A DNA stretch of 64,000 nucleotides from positions 62,001-126,000 of the forward strand of contig CALSPM010000005.1 of assembly GCA_943788235.1 (NCBI GenBank), written 5' to 3'. The DNA is from an uncultured Cyclobacteriaceae bacterium. Its GTDB lineage: Bacteria; Bacteroidota; Bacteroidia; Cytophagales; Cyclobacteriaceae. Shown one piece after another: positions 1 through 7,733 of this stretch (its first letter is position 1; each line of letters begins with the position of its first letter). A program made the translations under genes and the position numbers. The notes beneath the pieces are model-generated. The model was not told where the DNA came from. It worked only from the letters and a program-made list of their open reading frames with translations, and searched no databases.

Positions 1-391
1 TATTTTTTCCTGTCGAGAGGACTTGATCATTTAAGGACAAACCCGGAGTGACCAGTTCGGTTACCCCTCTTTTGACGATTCCTTTGACGCCCTTGGGATC
101 TTCTAGTTGGTCACAAATCGCTACCCGTTGTCCAGACCGCACCAATTTGGAAAGATAATTGTCCAAAGAATGATGAGGAAAACCAGCCAATTCTATGTGG
201 GAAGCGGATCCATTGGCTCTTTTGGTCAACACAATGTCTAGAATTTTAGAGGCTTTGATGGCGTCCTCACCAAAAGTTTCATAAAAATCCCCTACCCTAA
301 AAAGCAATAGAGCGCCCGGATATTTCCTCTTGATGGCATTGTATTGCTTCATCAAGGGAGTTTCTTTTGGCGCTTGGGTGGTTTTTGGCAT
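1..391 (-). CDS. mutS: DNA mismatch repair protein MutS (N-terminal part, runs off the left edge)
   Basis: About 130 N-terminal residues are visible; the rest lies beyond the left edge. MutS recognises mismatches and starts methyl-independent or strand-directed repair. The visible part is the mismatch-recognition domain I. It begins [20 protein letters not shown] and contains GDFYETF, the Phe-x-Glu motif (F-Y-E) that stacks on the mismatched base. Further along are the family-typical [13 protein letters not shown] and [12 protein letters not shown]. The start is the ATG read from 391 down. It is divergent from the RNA methyltransferase gene at 526. Family assignment is secure; activity cannot be judged from a fragment. 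Confidence 0.95.
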   Translation of the reverse strand, partial: MPKTTQAPKETPLMKQYNAIKRKYPGALLLFRVGDFYETFGEDAIKASKILDIVLTKRANGSASHIELAGFPHHSLDNYLSKLVRSGQRVAICDQLEDPKGVKGIVKRGVTELVTPGLSLNDQVLSTGKN

Positions 392-514
392 GGGTTTACT
401 AAGCTTAGAGCAATAATAATAAATGCAGAGATGGAAAGCAGAAAAGCCGTGTTGATAATTTAAGATTTAAAAAAGTTCGACCAGAAGCTACTTGTAAAGC
501 ACTCGGAACCCTCC

Positions 515-522
515 GATATTTG
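515..522 (+). promoter_or_regulatory. Possible -7 promoter element (GATATTTG)
   Basis: GATATTTG differs at one base from the Bacteroidota -7 consensus TAnnTTTG and ends three bases before the ATG at 526. That spacing resembles the exact elements before glyA, rbfA and rluD. Weak on its own. Confidence 0.3.
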
Positions 523-525
523 CAG

Positions 526-1065
526 ATGCGGAAACTTAAAAACGAAGAACTCCAGCGTATGGATCCCGAAGCTTTCAAGGTCTCAAAGAAAATGCCTTGG
601 GTTATTGTTTTGGACAACATCAGGAGTATGCACAACGTAGGGGCGACCTTTCGTACCGCAGATGCCTTCAGAGTTGAAAAAATCATCTTGACCGGCATTA
701 CCGCCCAACCGCCGCATCGAGAAATTCAAAAATCCGCTTTGGGTGCTACTGAATCTGTGACCTGGGAATATCTCTCAGAACCCATGCTGGCCCTACAAAA
801 ATTACGGTCCGAAGGCTATCAAATTATTTGTGTTGAGCAAACCGATCAGAGTCTGGCTCTGGACACCTTCCAGCCTGATTCAGATAAAAAATATGGCTTT
901 TTCTTTGGCAACGAAGTGTTTGGAGTCACCGAGGAGGTGGTCGCCCATGCTGATGATTGTCTAGAAATCCCCCAATTTGGAACCAAGCATTCCCTCAATA
1001 TTTCGGTCAGCGTCGGGGTGGTTATTTGGGATATGTTCCAAAAAATAGGCCGCCCTTTACTATAA
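526..1065 (+). CDS. SpoU/TrmH-family RNA 2'-O-methyltransferase
   Basis: A 179-aa protein of the SPOUT (trefoil-knot) class that 2'-O-methylates tRNA or rRNA with S-adenosylmethionine. The three family motifs are visible: LDNIRSMHNVGATFRTADAF (motif 1, with Asn and Arg), FFFGNEVFGVTEEVV (motif 2) and IPQFGTKHSLNISVSVGVV (motif 3, with the conserved N-S-V). It lacks the N-terminal substrate-binding extension of larger RlmB-type enzymes, so the target (tRNA Gm18-like or rRNA) is not resolved. The frame also opens at a TTG at 520, but the ATG at 526 (MRKLKNEEL) matches the usual start and follows a possible -7 box. A strong terminator follows at 1103-1140. Confidence 0.88.
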   Translation: MRKLKNEELQRMDPEAFKVSKKMPWVIVLDNIRSMHNVGATFRTADAFRVEKIILTGITAQPPHREIQKSALGATESVTWEYLSEPMLALQKLRSEGYQIICVEQTDQSLALDTFQPDSDKKYGFFFGNEVFGVTEEVVAHADDCLEIPQFGTKHSLNISVSVGVVIWDMFQKIGRPLL

Positions 1066-1102
1066 CCCAATACATTCCCTTATGAGCGGTTCTGGTTAGA
1101 GC

Positions 1103-1140
1103 AAAAAAAAACGCAAGAATGATATTCCTGCGTTTTTTTT
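1103..1140. terminator. Bidirectional intrinsic terminator
   Basis: Stem ACGCAAGAAT (1111-1120) pairs with ATTCCTGCGT (1124-1133), with one mismatch and a 3-base loop. It is flanked by an A-tract on the left and a T-tract (1133-1140) on the right. It sits between the convergent methyltransferase and ferritin genes and can serve both. Confidence 0.85.
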
Positions 1141-1154
1141 ATAATGATGTCGAC

Positions 1155-1685
1155 TTAATTTGCCCCATCATAAGAAACACTTAATATTTTTTCTTCGATC
1201 ATGCCCAGTGCGATTTTATCTTCACCTAACACATCAAATAATTCCAATGCCCTTCTGGCTATGTATTCCTCCTCAATTTGTTCTTGAACAAACCACTTCA
1301 TGAATTCCTCTGTGGCGATATCAGTGTGTTTTCTACACACACCCACGATATCATGAATGGCGTCAGTCACGCTAATTTCTATGTCCAAAGCCGTCTCAAA
1401 GACATCTCTTAGATTTTCAAAATCATGCTGACAATCTCCAATTGCGGGAGAAATGGCTTGGGCCTCCATGTCTGTCAAATAATGAAAAAATTTAAGTTGA
1501 TGCTTCCGCTCTTCTTCTGATTGCTTGAAGAAAAAATCCGCACAATTGTCATACCCTTGTAGATCACACCAACCCGCCATCGCTAGATAGGCCGATGACG
1601 AATGTGCCTCCATCTTTATTTGTTTGTTAATGACATCGACGATCTCTAATTTGAGTACTTGATGTCTTCTTAGAATGTCCTTCAT
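1155..1685 (-). CDS. ftnA: Ferritin (non-haem, FtnA type)
   Basis: Cytoplasmic iron-storage protein, 176 aa, all-helical, expected to form a 24-mer that oxidises Fe(II) and stores a ferric core. Every ferroxidase ligand of E. coli FtnA is present at a constant offset of nine residues: Glu26, Glu59, His62, Glu103, Gln136 and Glu139. The offset is a nine-residue N-terminal extension (MKDILRRHQ...). No haem-binding Met of bacterioferritin is evident. It heads a minus-strand iron cluster with feoA-feoB, so storage and uptake are encoded together. An imperfect inverted repeat lies just upstream (1703-1719). The bidirectional terminator at 1103-1140 ends it. Confidence 0.95.
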   Translation of the reverse strand: MKDILRRHQVLKLEIVDVINKQIKMEAHSSSAYLAMAGWCDLQGYDNCADFFFKQSEEERKHQLKFFHYLTDMEAQAISPAIGDCQHDFENLRDVFETALDIEISVTDAIHDIVGVCRKHTDIATEEFMKWFVQEQIEEEYIARRALELFDVLGEDKIALGMIEEKILSVSYDGAN

Positions 1686-1702
1686 ATCAAAATAATTATA
1701 TT

Positions 1703-1719
1703 TTACTTATACAAAGTAA
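1703..1719. promoter_or_regulatory. Inverted repeat upstream of ferritin
   Basis: TTACTT (1703-1708) and AAGTAA (1714-1719) form a 6-5-6 inverted repeat 18 bases upstream of the ferritin ATG. It could be an operator, but AT-rich 6-bp arms are common by chance. Confidence 0.25.
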
Positions 1720-1777
1720 GCAATAAAACTGCGATCCAAAGAATTTGAAAGATATTTATAATGAGTCTAAATACCGA

Positions 1778-2125
1778 TTATGAAAATTTTCGGTGAATGG
1801 ATTTATGGATCAAGCTATTAAGCTCGAGCATGGTGAAAGTGCCAGATAGCACTTCTCTCAATTCCAAAATTTCATAAATTGAAAGCACCAAGATCGGATG
1901 CTGATGAGATAGGTACAAGATCTCAATATCAGGTCCTTGACTGGAAACCAATGCGGTGAGGTCTATGTTTTCGATTTTGCGTTTCAATCCAATCAGCTCA
2001 CATAATTTAAGCTCCATCGGCTTCTCCAAAAAGTGAAGGAAAAATTTCTCAGAACGGTCACATTGAGAAACCGAAGTGCCTAGCGTTTCAAATACAATCG
2101 CTGAAGAAATTACTTTCGAGGACAT
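1778..2125 (-). CDS. Conserved-looking hypothetical protein in the iron cluster
   Basis: A 115-aa soluble protein of unknown function, with no signal peptide or membrane segment. The N-terminal part has a G-T-S-x-S-x-C pattern followed by alternating hydrophobic strands. The C-terminal half (EILYLSHQHPILVLSIYEIL, then LRE...GTFTMLELNSLIH) looks like a compact alpha/beta fold. Size and layout recall small Bacteroidota proteins such as the DUF6686 group, but this is from memory and unverified. It lies between ferritin and feoB, and its start overlaps the 50-aa Cys-rich ORF by 16 bases, so it is probably co-transcribed with iron genes. A role in iron handling is inferred from position only. Confidence 0.65.
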   Translation of the reverse strand: MSSKVISSAIVFETLGTSVSQCDRSEKFFLHFLEKPMELKLCELIGLKRKIENIDLTALVSSQGPDIEILYLSHQHPILVLSIYEILELREVLSGTFTMLELNSLIHKSIHRKFS

Positions 2126-2262
2126 TTTTTGCAGTTTTTACCTTTTCTCTTATATTTTTCACAACATTTTTTAAATACACAACCCAAGTCGTGCGCACTC
2201 TTTTTATCCTCAAGCGGATTAAAGGTAACGTCAAAAGAATCGGAAGGGGAATTAAAGTGCAT
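2110..2262 (-). CDS. Small Cys-rich basic protein (50 aa)
   Basis: Fifty codons, ATG at 2262 to TAA at 2110. The N-terminal half is acidic and polar. The C-terminal half is Lys-rich with five cysteines: GCVFKKCCEKYKRKGKNCKK, then a final C-P. The Cys spacing (C28, C33-C34, C44, C47) suggests a metal-binding knuckle. It overlaps the next gene downstream (start 2125) by 16 bases, typical of translational coupling, and lies just below feoB and its Cys-rich partner. Length and pattern resemble very small conserved Bacteroidota proteins, but I know no function. Against a chance ORF: low-complexity basic Cys clusters rarely arise at random, and the overlap is operon-like. Confidence 0.65.
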   Translation of the reverse strand: MHFNSPSDSFDVTFNPLEDKKSAHDLGCVFKKCCEKYKRKGKNCKKCPRK

Positions 2263-2372
2263 GGTTTGTTATGATTAAAACAGATAACAAAAATACCCCT
2301 GATCCTACTGCCATAGCATCCCTACTGATAGGCAATTCTCTCCTCACTAGTTGTAGCCAATGATCACTAGAA

Positions 2373-2516
2373 CTAGGGATGCCCAACGGTTTTTCTTGAG
2401 GGCCCACATTCCGCACAGCCTTCTTTGTGATTTGCCTCCCTTTTAAGGATGAATTTATGGGTCAAATAAAGGATTGAGGAGATCAGTAGCAGGAAAATGA
2501 TAAATGTTTGTACCAT
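2373..2516 (-). CDS. FeoB-associated Cys-rich membrane protein
   Basis: A 47-aa protein starting directly at the end of feoB (TGATG, one-base overlap). It has one N-terminal transmembrane helix (FIIFLLLISSILYLTH), a basic stop-transfer stretch and a GCAECG cysteine motif. This architecture matches the FeoB-associated Cys-rich family (Pfam FeoB_associated), which accompanies FeoB in many Bacteroidota and Firmicutes and probably contributes to ferrous iron transport much as FeoC does elsewhere. The coupling to feoB and the CxxC motif make the call strong despite the length. Confidence 0.85.
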   Translation of the reverse strand: MVQTFIIFLLLISSILYLTHKFILKREANHKEGCAECGPSRKTVGHP

Positions 2517-4466
2517 CAATTCAATAGATTAAAGGCGATCAGCGCACTAATATAGGCAAGGGCCGTCATATAGACCAATTGGATGAGGGGCCATTTCCAA
2601 CTTTTGGTTTCTCGGCGCACCACAGCCAAGGTACTCATACATTGCATGGCGAAAGCGTAAAACAACATCAAAGAAATCCCTGAAGCCAACGTATAGACCG
2701 GTTTTCCTAGGCCATTCCTTTGGTGGGACATGCGCTCCAGTAAGGTCTGATCGCTTTCAAAAGTTTCTCCCACGCTATAAATGGTCGCCATCGAACCCAC
2801 AAATACTTCTCGGGCCACAAAAGAGGTAATCAATGAAATCCCAATTTGCCAATTGTATCCCAAGGGTTGAATCGCTGGCTCCATCCATTTTCCAGCGATA
2901 CCGATGTAAGAATGCTCCAAGGCAACTGATTTGACCTGTTGCTGATAATCCGCCTGCTGGGCAGATTCGGTGGGTACCGGAATCTTTGCAATGGCGGAGG
3001 CCATTTGGTCTCCTGGGCCATAACTGGCCAATATCCATAAAATCACAGAGATAGCAAGGATCACTTTCCCCGCCTCCCAAACAAATACTTTGCATTTTTC
3101 GAGCATGGTGATGCCCAAATTCGACCAACGCGGGGTTTTATAATCGGGCAATTCCATGACCAAAAAGCTTTTTTCTTTGGTTTTCAAGATCCACTTAAAG
3201 AGGAGAGCCGAAAACAGGGCTGCCACAAAACCTACGAGGTATAAGGCCATCAAAACCATGCCCTTCAAATTAAAAATGCCCCAAGAAACATCGGGTACCA
3301 CCAAGGCGATCAACAAGGTATACACCGGGAGTCGCGCCGAACAACTCATCAAGGGCACCACCATGATGGTAATGAGGCGTTCCTTCCAATGATCTATAGT
3401 GCGGGTGGCCATCACGGCAGGTATGGCGCACGCCACACCAGATATAAGCGGCACTATGCTGCGCCCGTTTAAGCCAAAAGGTCGCATCAATCGATCGGTA
3501 ATGAAGACCACGCGCGCCATGTAGCCGGTTTCTTCCAGAACGAAAATGAAGCCAAAGAGCAGCGCAATCTGCGGAATAAAGATCATGACTCCGCCCAATC
3601 CAGGGATGAGGCCCTGCGAAATCAAATCGGTCAGGGAGCCGTTAGGTAAGGTCGCCTGGGTCCATTGACTCAGGGTCAAAAAAACCGTATCAATTAAATT
3701 CATGGGCACCTCAGACCAGGCAAAAATGGTTTGAAAGATGAGGGCCAAAAGAGAGAGAAAAATAAGATAACCCCATACAGGATGGGTAAGGATTTGATCC
3801 CATTTTTGATGTCTTACCGACCGCTTTCGAGGTAAGGGCTGACAGAAAGACAATATTTGACGTATTCTTTTGTAGCGCGCTTCTCCCAGGGCAGCCTCCT
3901 CTTGCCTGCCTGTATTCCACTCCTCCAAATTCATAAATTCCTGCGTGTGTGGGCTGGGCATAACCTCCAACGGCACCTCTAAGAGGACCGATTTCAAGAG
4001 GGCCAGGTCTTGGCCAGTGCGCGCATTGAAGGGGACCAAGGGTACGCCGCCCAATAACTCACTGAGCTTTTCAAGATTGACCCCTACCTGATCTTTATCC
4101 ATAAGATCTATCATGTTGGCGATCAATAAAGTAGGTATTCCCAGATCCAATATCTGGGTAGCAAGAAATAAATTGCGCTCTAGATTGGTGGCATCCATGA
4201 CCACGATCACCAAATCAGGATGGTCTCGGTGATCCTTTTGACGCAGCACTTGAAAAACCACCTCTTCGTCTTGAGACTTTGGATAGATGCTGTAAAGCCC
4301 TGGCAAATCCAGTAATTCCACATCGGTGCCTTGGTAATTAAAATGACCCCATTTTTTATCTACCGTGATACCGGGGTAATTTCCCTACCTTTTGATTCAG
4401 TCCAGTGAGTAAGTTGAAGACCGAAGTCTTGCCCGCATTTGGGTTTCCGACGAGGGCCGCCTTCAT
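2516..4466 (-). pseudogene. feoB: Ferrous iron transporter FeoB, interrupted by an apparent 1-base frameshift
   Basis: FeoB is the inner-membrane Fe(II) permease with an N-terminal G-protein domain. The ATG at 4466 overlaps the feoA stop (ATGA) and gives MKAALVGNPNAGKTSVFNLL with an intact G1 P-loop. The frame then hits a stop after 36 residues. From about 4382 the correct sequence continues in another frame (YPGITVDKKWGHFNYQGTDV), followed by G3 DLPG, G4 NMID, and two Gate-type membrane halves to the end. One extra T in the TTT run at 4380-4382 (an extra A on the coding strand) explains everything. Removing it gives 649 aa, a normal FeoB length. The break falls in switch I (G2). Either a sequencing or assembly error or a true recent mutation; with no other damage I favour error or very recent loss. 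Confidence 0.9.
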
Positions 4467-4681
4467 TCGATGGAAATTAATGCGGCCTCTTCTCGCCTTA
4501 AGGACAACGTGTAACCTTGTACGTCAATGGCAATGGGGTCACCAAAGGGAGCCTTGAAAAGTAACCTGATTTCTTTTCCGGGAAATAAACCCATATCTAT
4601 CAACTTGGTCATGAGGGGATCTTTTTTTATATCCTTGACAATATAAGATCTTGAAGAATTTGATACTTGGTCTAAGGTCAT
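4463..4681 (-). CDS. feoA: FeoA, SH3-like partner of FeoB
   Basis: A 72-aa cytoplasmic SH3-like protein needed for FeoB-dependent ferrous iron uptake. It shows the family pattern LIDMGLFPGKEIRLLFKAPF then GDPIAIDVQGYTLSLRREEA. A longer reading of 87 aa from 4726 is open, but the exact -7 box TATTTTTG at 4711-4704 lies inside it, so the ATG at 4681 (MTLDQVSNSS) is preferred. Its stop overlaps the feoB start by four bases (ATGA), giving the order feoA-feoB-FeoB partner-small Cys protein. Confidence 0.92.
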   Translation of the reverse strand: MTLDQVSNSSRSYIVKDIKKDPLMTKLIDMGLFPGKEIRLLFKAPFGDPIAIDVQGYTLSLRREEAALISIE

Positions 4682-4703
4682 TGGTTTCACAAGTTTATGA
4701 CAC

Positions 4704-4711
4704 CAAAAATA
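4704..4711 (-). promoter_or_regulatory. -7 promoter element of feoAB
   Basis: On the minus strand TATTTTTG is an exact match to the Bacteroidota TAnnTTTG element. It lies about 22 bases before the feoA ATG at 4681. No clear -33 TTTG is seen; TTTC sits about 21 bases upstream. Confidence 0.55.
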
Positions 4712-4758
4712 AACGCTTTTCTGCAATCTGCTGAAAGGCTATCGAAATTATCGTTCCC

Positions 4759-5397
4759 TTAAACTTGAACCAGTTTAGATTCAATGGCATAAACAATGAG
4801 TTGTGCCGGGGACTTGAGTTTTAATTTTTTCAGAATATTCTTGCGATGGGAGTTGATGGTATGGATGCTTACAAACAGTTTTTCGGCTATATCTGCCGTT
4901 CTAAAGCCCTTTGCAATCAATTCAAGTACCTCAAATTCGCGTTTAGATAAATCCGTGGGTTCGCAATTTTGTCCTGCCTCCTCATGGGGGGCCATGACAA
5001 TTTCTAAAATACTGTTACAAAAAAATCGGTTCGACTTGGCCACCGATTCAATGGCATGGATGATTTCTGTTTGACTGCACCGTTTGGTCACAATGCCTTT
5101 CACACCTAGGCTCAGTAAGTTTTGTATGTGGCCTTTTTCAACTTCATTGGTAACTACCAAAATATTGCTCGCCTGTAACTTGATGAATTCGGTGAGGGTC
5201 GCATTCATATCTGATTGATGCTCTGGATAATCCAGAATCAAAACATCTGGCTGTGCTTGGGTGACTTGCTCCATCCATTGCTCTCGATCTTCAAGAACCC
5301 CTACCAAATCGAAATGTTGGGTTCCTTCCATCAGCTTGATAAGACCTTCTCTCGTCAAAAACTGAAAATCCGAAATGAGTACCTTAATCGATTTCAT
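4759..5397 (-). CDS. NarL/FixJ-type response regulator, orphan
   Basis: A 212-aa two-component regulator. The receiver domain (about residues 4-118) keeps Asp10, the likely phospho-acceptor Asp56 (LILDY) and Lys105; the usual acidic pair is reduced to Ser9-Asp10. The C-terminal LuxR/GerE helix-turn-helix (about 146-210) reads LSKREFEVLELIAKGFRTAD then VSIHTINSHRKNILKKLKL. No sensor kinase is adjacent. It is transcribed from a full-looking promoter (TTTTG, 21 bases, TAGGTTTG) with a perfect palindrome at the presumed transcription start (5401-5417), so it is likely regulated by a Fur-family or similar repressor. The gene follows the feo cluster head-to-tail but 77 bases away and with its own promoter. 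Targets are unknown. Confidence 0.85.
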   Translation of the reverse strand: MKSIKVLISDFQFLTREGLIKLMEGTQHFDLVGVLEDREQWMEQVTQAQPDVLILDYPEHQSDMNATLTEFIKLQASNILVVTNEVEKGHIQNLLSLGVKGIVTKRCSQTEIIHAIESVAKSNRFFCNSILEIVMAPHEEAGQNCEPTDLSKREFEVLELIAKGFRTADIAEKLFVSIHTINSHRKNILKKLKLKSPAQLIVYAIESKLVQV

Positions 5398-5400
5398 TTA

Positions 5401-5417
5401 TTTAGAATCATTCTAAA
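5401..5417. promoter_or_regulatory. Perfect 8-1-8 palindrome, Fur/PerR-like operator
   Basis: TTTAGAATCATTCTAAA: two perfect 8-bp arms around a central C. The 7-1-7 core TTAGAATnATTCTAA has the geometry and bases of Fur-superfamily (Fur, PerR, Zur) boxes. It lies between the -7 element (5421-5428, minus strand) and the ATG (5397) of the response regulator, overlapping the expected transcription start, an ideal place for repression. Which regulator binds it is not known. Confidence 0.6.
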
Positions 5418-5420
5418 CAG

Positions 5421-5428
5421 CAAACCTA
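5421..5428 (-). promoter_or_regulatory. -7 promoter element of the response regulator
   Basis: On the minus strand TAGGTTTG is an exact TAnnTTTG match, preceded by TTTTG at a 21-base spacing, which fits the -33/-7 architecture of Bacteroidota primary sigma promoters. Confidence 0.65.
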
Positions 5429-5525
5429 CTACTAATACCTCATATGAAACAAAATTCACAGAGTACCCCAATTTTTTTTAATCAGCTTCCTTTTGAATTA
5501 TTATTATCGTATCCAACTTAATCTC

Positions 5526-5533
5526 TATTTTTG
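5526..5533 (+). promoter_or_regulatory. -7 promoter element of fumC
   Basis: TATTTTTG, exact TAnnTTTG match, 24 bases before the fumC ATG. No good -33 element at standard spacing. Confidence 0.5.
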
Positions 5534-5557
5534 TACTTCAATTAGACCAACGTACGT

Positions 5558-6961
5558 ATGGAATATCGTCTAGAACACGACACCATGGGTGAGATTAAAG
5601 TTCCCGCCGACAAATATTGGGGGGCACAAACCGAGCGCTCCAGAAATAATTTTAAAATTGGGGGCCCCAACATGACCATGCCCATCGAGCTCATTCGTGC
5701 ATTTGCCATCTTAAAAAAGTCCGCTGCACAGGCCAACGCAAGCCTTGGCGTCTTAGATGACGAAAAAGCAAGCATGATCGCCAATGTATGTGATGAAATC
5801 TTGAAAGGTCAATTGGACGATCAATTCCCACTAGTCGTATGGCAGACTGGTTCAGGCACGCAGTCTAACATGAACTGCAACGAGGTCATCGCCAATAGGA
5901 GTCATGTCCTGAAAGGAGGTCAATTAACGGATGCAAAAAAAATCATCCACCCCAATGATGACGTGAATAAAAGTCAGTCTTCAAATGACACGTTTCCCAC
6001 CGCCATGCACATCGCGGCCTACAAAATATTGGTAGAAAATACGATCCCGGCCATAACCTTACTAAGAAATACCCTTGATTCAAAGGCGAAAAGTTTTTCA
6101 GGGGTCGTCAAAATAGGCCGAACCCATTTCATGGATGCTACGCCTTTGAGCCTAGGACAAGAGTTTTCTGGTTATGTTTCACAATTAGATCATGGTCTCA
6201 AGGCCTTTAAGCAAACTTTTGCTCATTTGTCAGAATTGGCTTTAGGAGGTACCGCTGTAGGTACCGGCCTCAATACGCCCAAAGGCTATGCCGATTTAGT
6301 CGCCCAATACATTGCTAAACATGCAGACATCCCTTTTGTTTCAGCAGATAATAAATTTGAAGCCTTGGCGGCCCATGATGCTCTAGTAGCATCTCATGGG
6401 GCCTTAAAGCAACTGGCCGTCAGCTTAATGAAAATTGGTAACGATATTCGTATGCTGAGTTCAGGTCCCAGAAGCGGTATTGGAGAAATCATCCTTCCCG
6501 AAAACGAACCTGGCTCTTCAATCATGCCTGGAAAAGTTAATCCTACCCAGTGCGAGGCCCTTACCATGGTCTGTGCTCAGGTCATGGGAAATGATGTAGC
6601 CGTCACCATCGGTGGGATGAGTGGCCATTTTGAACTCAATGTTTTCAAACCTATGATGGCCTACAATCTCATCAACTCTGCAAGACTGCTTGGAGATGTT
6701 TGTCAATCTTTTAATAACAAGTGTGCGGTGGGTATTGAGCCGAATTATAGCGTTATTCAAGATAAATTGGAAAAATCACTGATGCTGGTAACCGCCTTAA
6801 ACCCGCATATTGGATACGAAAATGCTGCAAAAATTGCAAAAAAAGCCCATAAAGAAGGTACTACGCTTCGAGAAGCGGCATTGGCCCTTGAATTAATGAG
6901 CGAAGCCCAATTCGCTGAGTGGGTACGACCAGAAGACATGATCGGATCTATCAAAGCTTAA
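5558..6961 (+). CDS. fumC: Fumarate hydratase class II
   Basis: A 467-aa cytoplasmic TCA-cycle enzyme, the iron-independent fumarase that interconverts fumarate and L-malate. Visible features: the substrate loop [18 protein letters not shown] (about 97-114), the B-site/His region [16 protein letters not shown] with His190 (His188 in E. coli), and the superfamily signature [15 protein letters not shown] (319-333) with the catalytic Ser on the flexible loop. Length is normal. It is divergent from the response regulator and has its own -7 box. Argininosuccinate lyase or aspartase is less likely: the SS and MPGKVNPTQ residues and the N-terminal [20 protein letters not shown] follow FumC. Confidence 0.95.
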   Translation: MEYRLEHDTMGEIKVPADKYWGAQTERSRNNFKIGGPNMTMPIELIRAFAILKKSAAQANASLGVLDDEKASMIANVCDEILKGQLDDQFPLVVWQTGSGTQSNMNCNEVIANRSHVLKGGQLTDAKKIIHPNDDVNKSQSSNDTFPTAMHIAAYKILVENTIPAITLLRNTLDSKAKSFSGVVKIGRTHFMDATPLSLGQEFSGYVSQLDHGLKAFKQTFAHLSELALGGTAVGTGLNTPKGYADLVAQYIAKHADIPFVSADNKFEALAAHDALVASHGALKQLAVSLMKIGNDIRMLSSGPRSGIGEIILPENEPGSSIMPGKVNPTQCEALTMVCAQVMGNDVAVTIGGMSGHFELNVFKPMMAYNLINSARLLGDVCQSFNNKCAVGIEPNYSVIQDKLEKSLMLVTALNPHIGYENAAKIAKKAHKEGTTLREAALALELMSEAQFAEWVRPEDMIGSIKA

Positions 6962-7033
6962 TTTTGGATATTAAAGGTTAATTATCTTACTTTATCATCC
7001 AATAGCTACGTAATTCTTACTTAATTAGATAAA

Positions 7034-7654
7034 ATGAAAAAATTTACAACCTTATTGATCTTGATTTTAGGCTTAACAGTATCTTTTGATGCGATGAGTC
7101 AATTGTCGAAAAAAGAAAAGAAAGAATGGAAGAAAAGGGTCAAATCACTTACGCCAGAACAATACAAAGCGCTTATTGATGAAAATAAGGGCTTGAAAGG
7201 TCAAATAGCAAGTTTAAATGATGAATTATCTGCAAACGACGCCGCGAACAAAGAAAAAGAGGATCAGGTTGCGCAGTACGAGGCTCAAATGAGAGAGATG
7301 AGAAAGCAAATGGCTGCGAATGCAAAAAAAGCAAAAGAAGGCGTAGCAACCTCAGGGAGTTCAATGACCAAAAAGAGACCTGCTATGAAAGGCATTGCTT
7401 TTAAGGTTCAAATCGGAGCCTTTCAAAATAAAGATTTAAGCAAGTACCTGGATAAGTCTGACAGCTTTTTTGGAGAAGTAGGAGAAGATGGTTTGATGAG
7501 ATACACCTTAGGTGTGTTTACGGATTACTGGGAAGCTGATACCTTCAAAAAATACATGCGTGAGATGGGTGTTTCTGATGCTTGGATCATTTCCTATAGA
7601 GATGGGGTAAGAGTGCCTATCAAGGAGGTATTAGAAAATATTCCAAAATCATAA
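7034..7654 (+). CDS. Secreted coiled-coil protein with SPOR-like C-terminus
   Basis: A 206-aa exported protein. Residues 1-22 are a signal peptide (MKKFTTLLILILGLTVSFDA, cut near MSQ). Residues about 25-110 are highly charged and predicted helical or coiled coil (KKEKKEWKKRVKSL..., then Glu/Lys-rich heptads). A basic Ser/Lys linker follows. Residues about 122-195 look like a SPOR or SPOR-like fold: FKVQIGAFQNKDLSKYL at its start and YTLGVFTDYWEADTFKKYM, with the usual aromatic residues and a closing strand. SPOR domains bind denuded peptidoglycan at division sites. Similar proteins are common in Bacteroidota but lack a defined function. A perfect terminator follows. Confidence 0.75.
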   Translation: MKKFTTLLILILGLTVSFDAMSQLSKKEKKEWKKRVKSLTPEQYKALIDENKGLKGQIASLNDELSANDAANKEKEDQVAQYEAQMREMRKQMAANAKKAKEGVATSGSSMTKKRPAMKGIAFKVQIGAFQNKDLSKYLDKSDSFFGEVGEDGLMRYTLGVFTDYWEADTFKKYMREMGVSDAWIISYRDGVRVPIKEVLENIPKS

Positions 7655-7675
7655 TTATAATAAGGGAAAAAAATG

Positions 7676-7706
7676 AAACCCTGACAGAATCTGTCAGGGT
7701 TTTTTG
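7676..7706 (+). terminator. Intrinsic terminator after the SPOR-like gene
   Basis: Perfect 12-bp stem (AAACCCTGACAG at 7676-7687, CTGTCAGGGTTT at 7691-7702) with a 3-base loop and a T run to 7706. Confidence 0.92.
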
Positions 7707-7710
7707 TTGT

Positions 7711-7718
7711 TATCTTTG
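7711..7718 (+). promoter_or_regulatory. -7 promoter element of map
   Basis: TATCTTTG, exact TAnnTTTG match, 15 bases before the map ATG and directly after the terminator, so map starts a new unit. Confidence 0.55.
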
Positions 7719-7733
7719 TTTTATTGAAAACTC

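Noticed and set aside
4382-4466. Programmed frameshift in feoB
   Set aside because: No slippery heptamer with a downstream structure and no family precedent that I know of; error or mutation is simpler.
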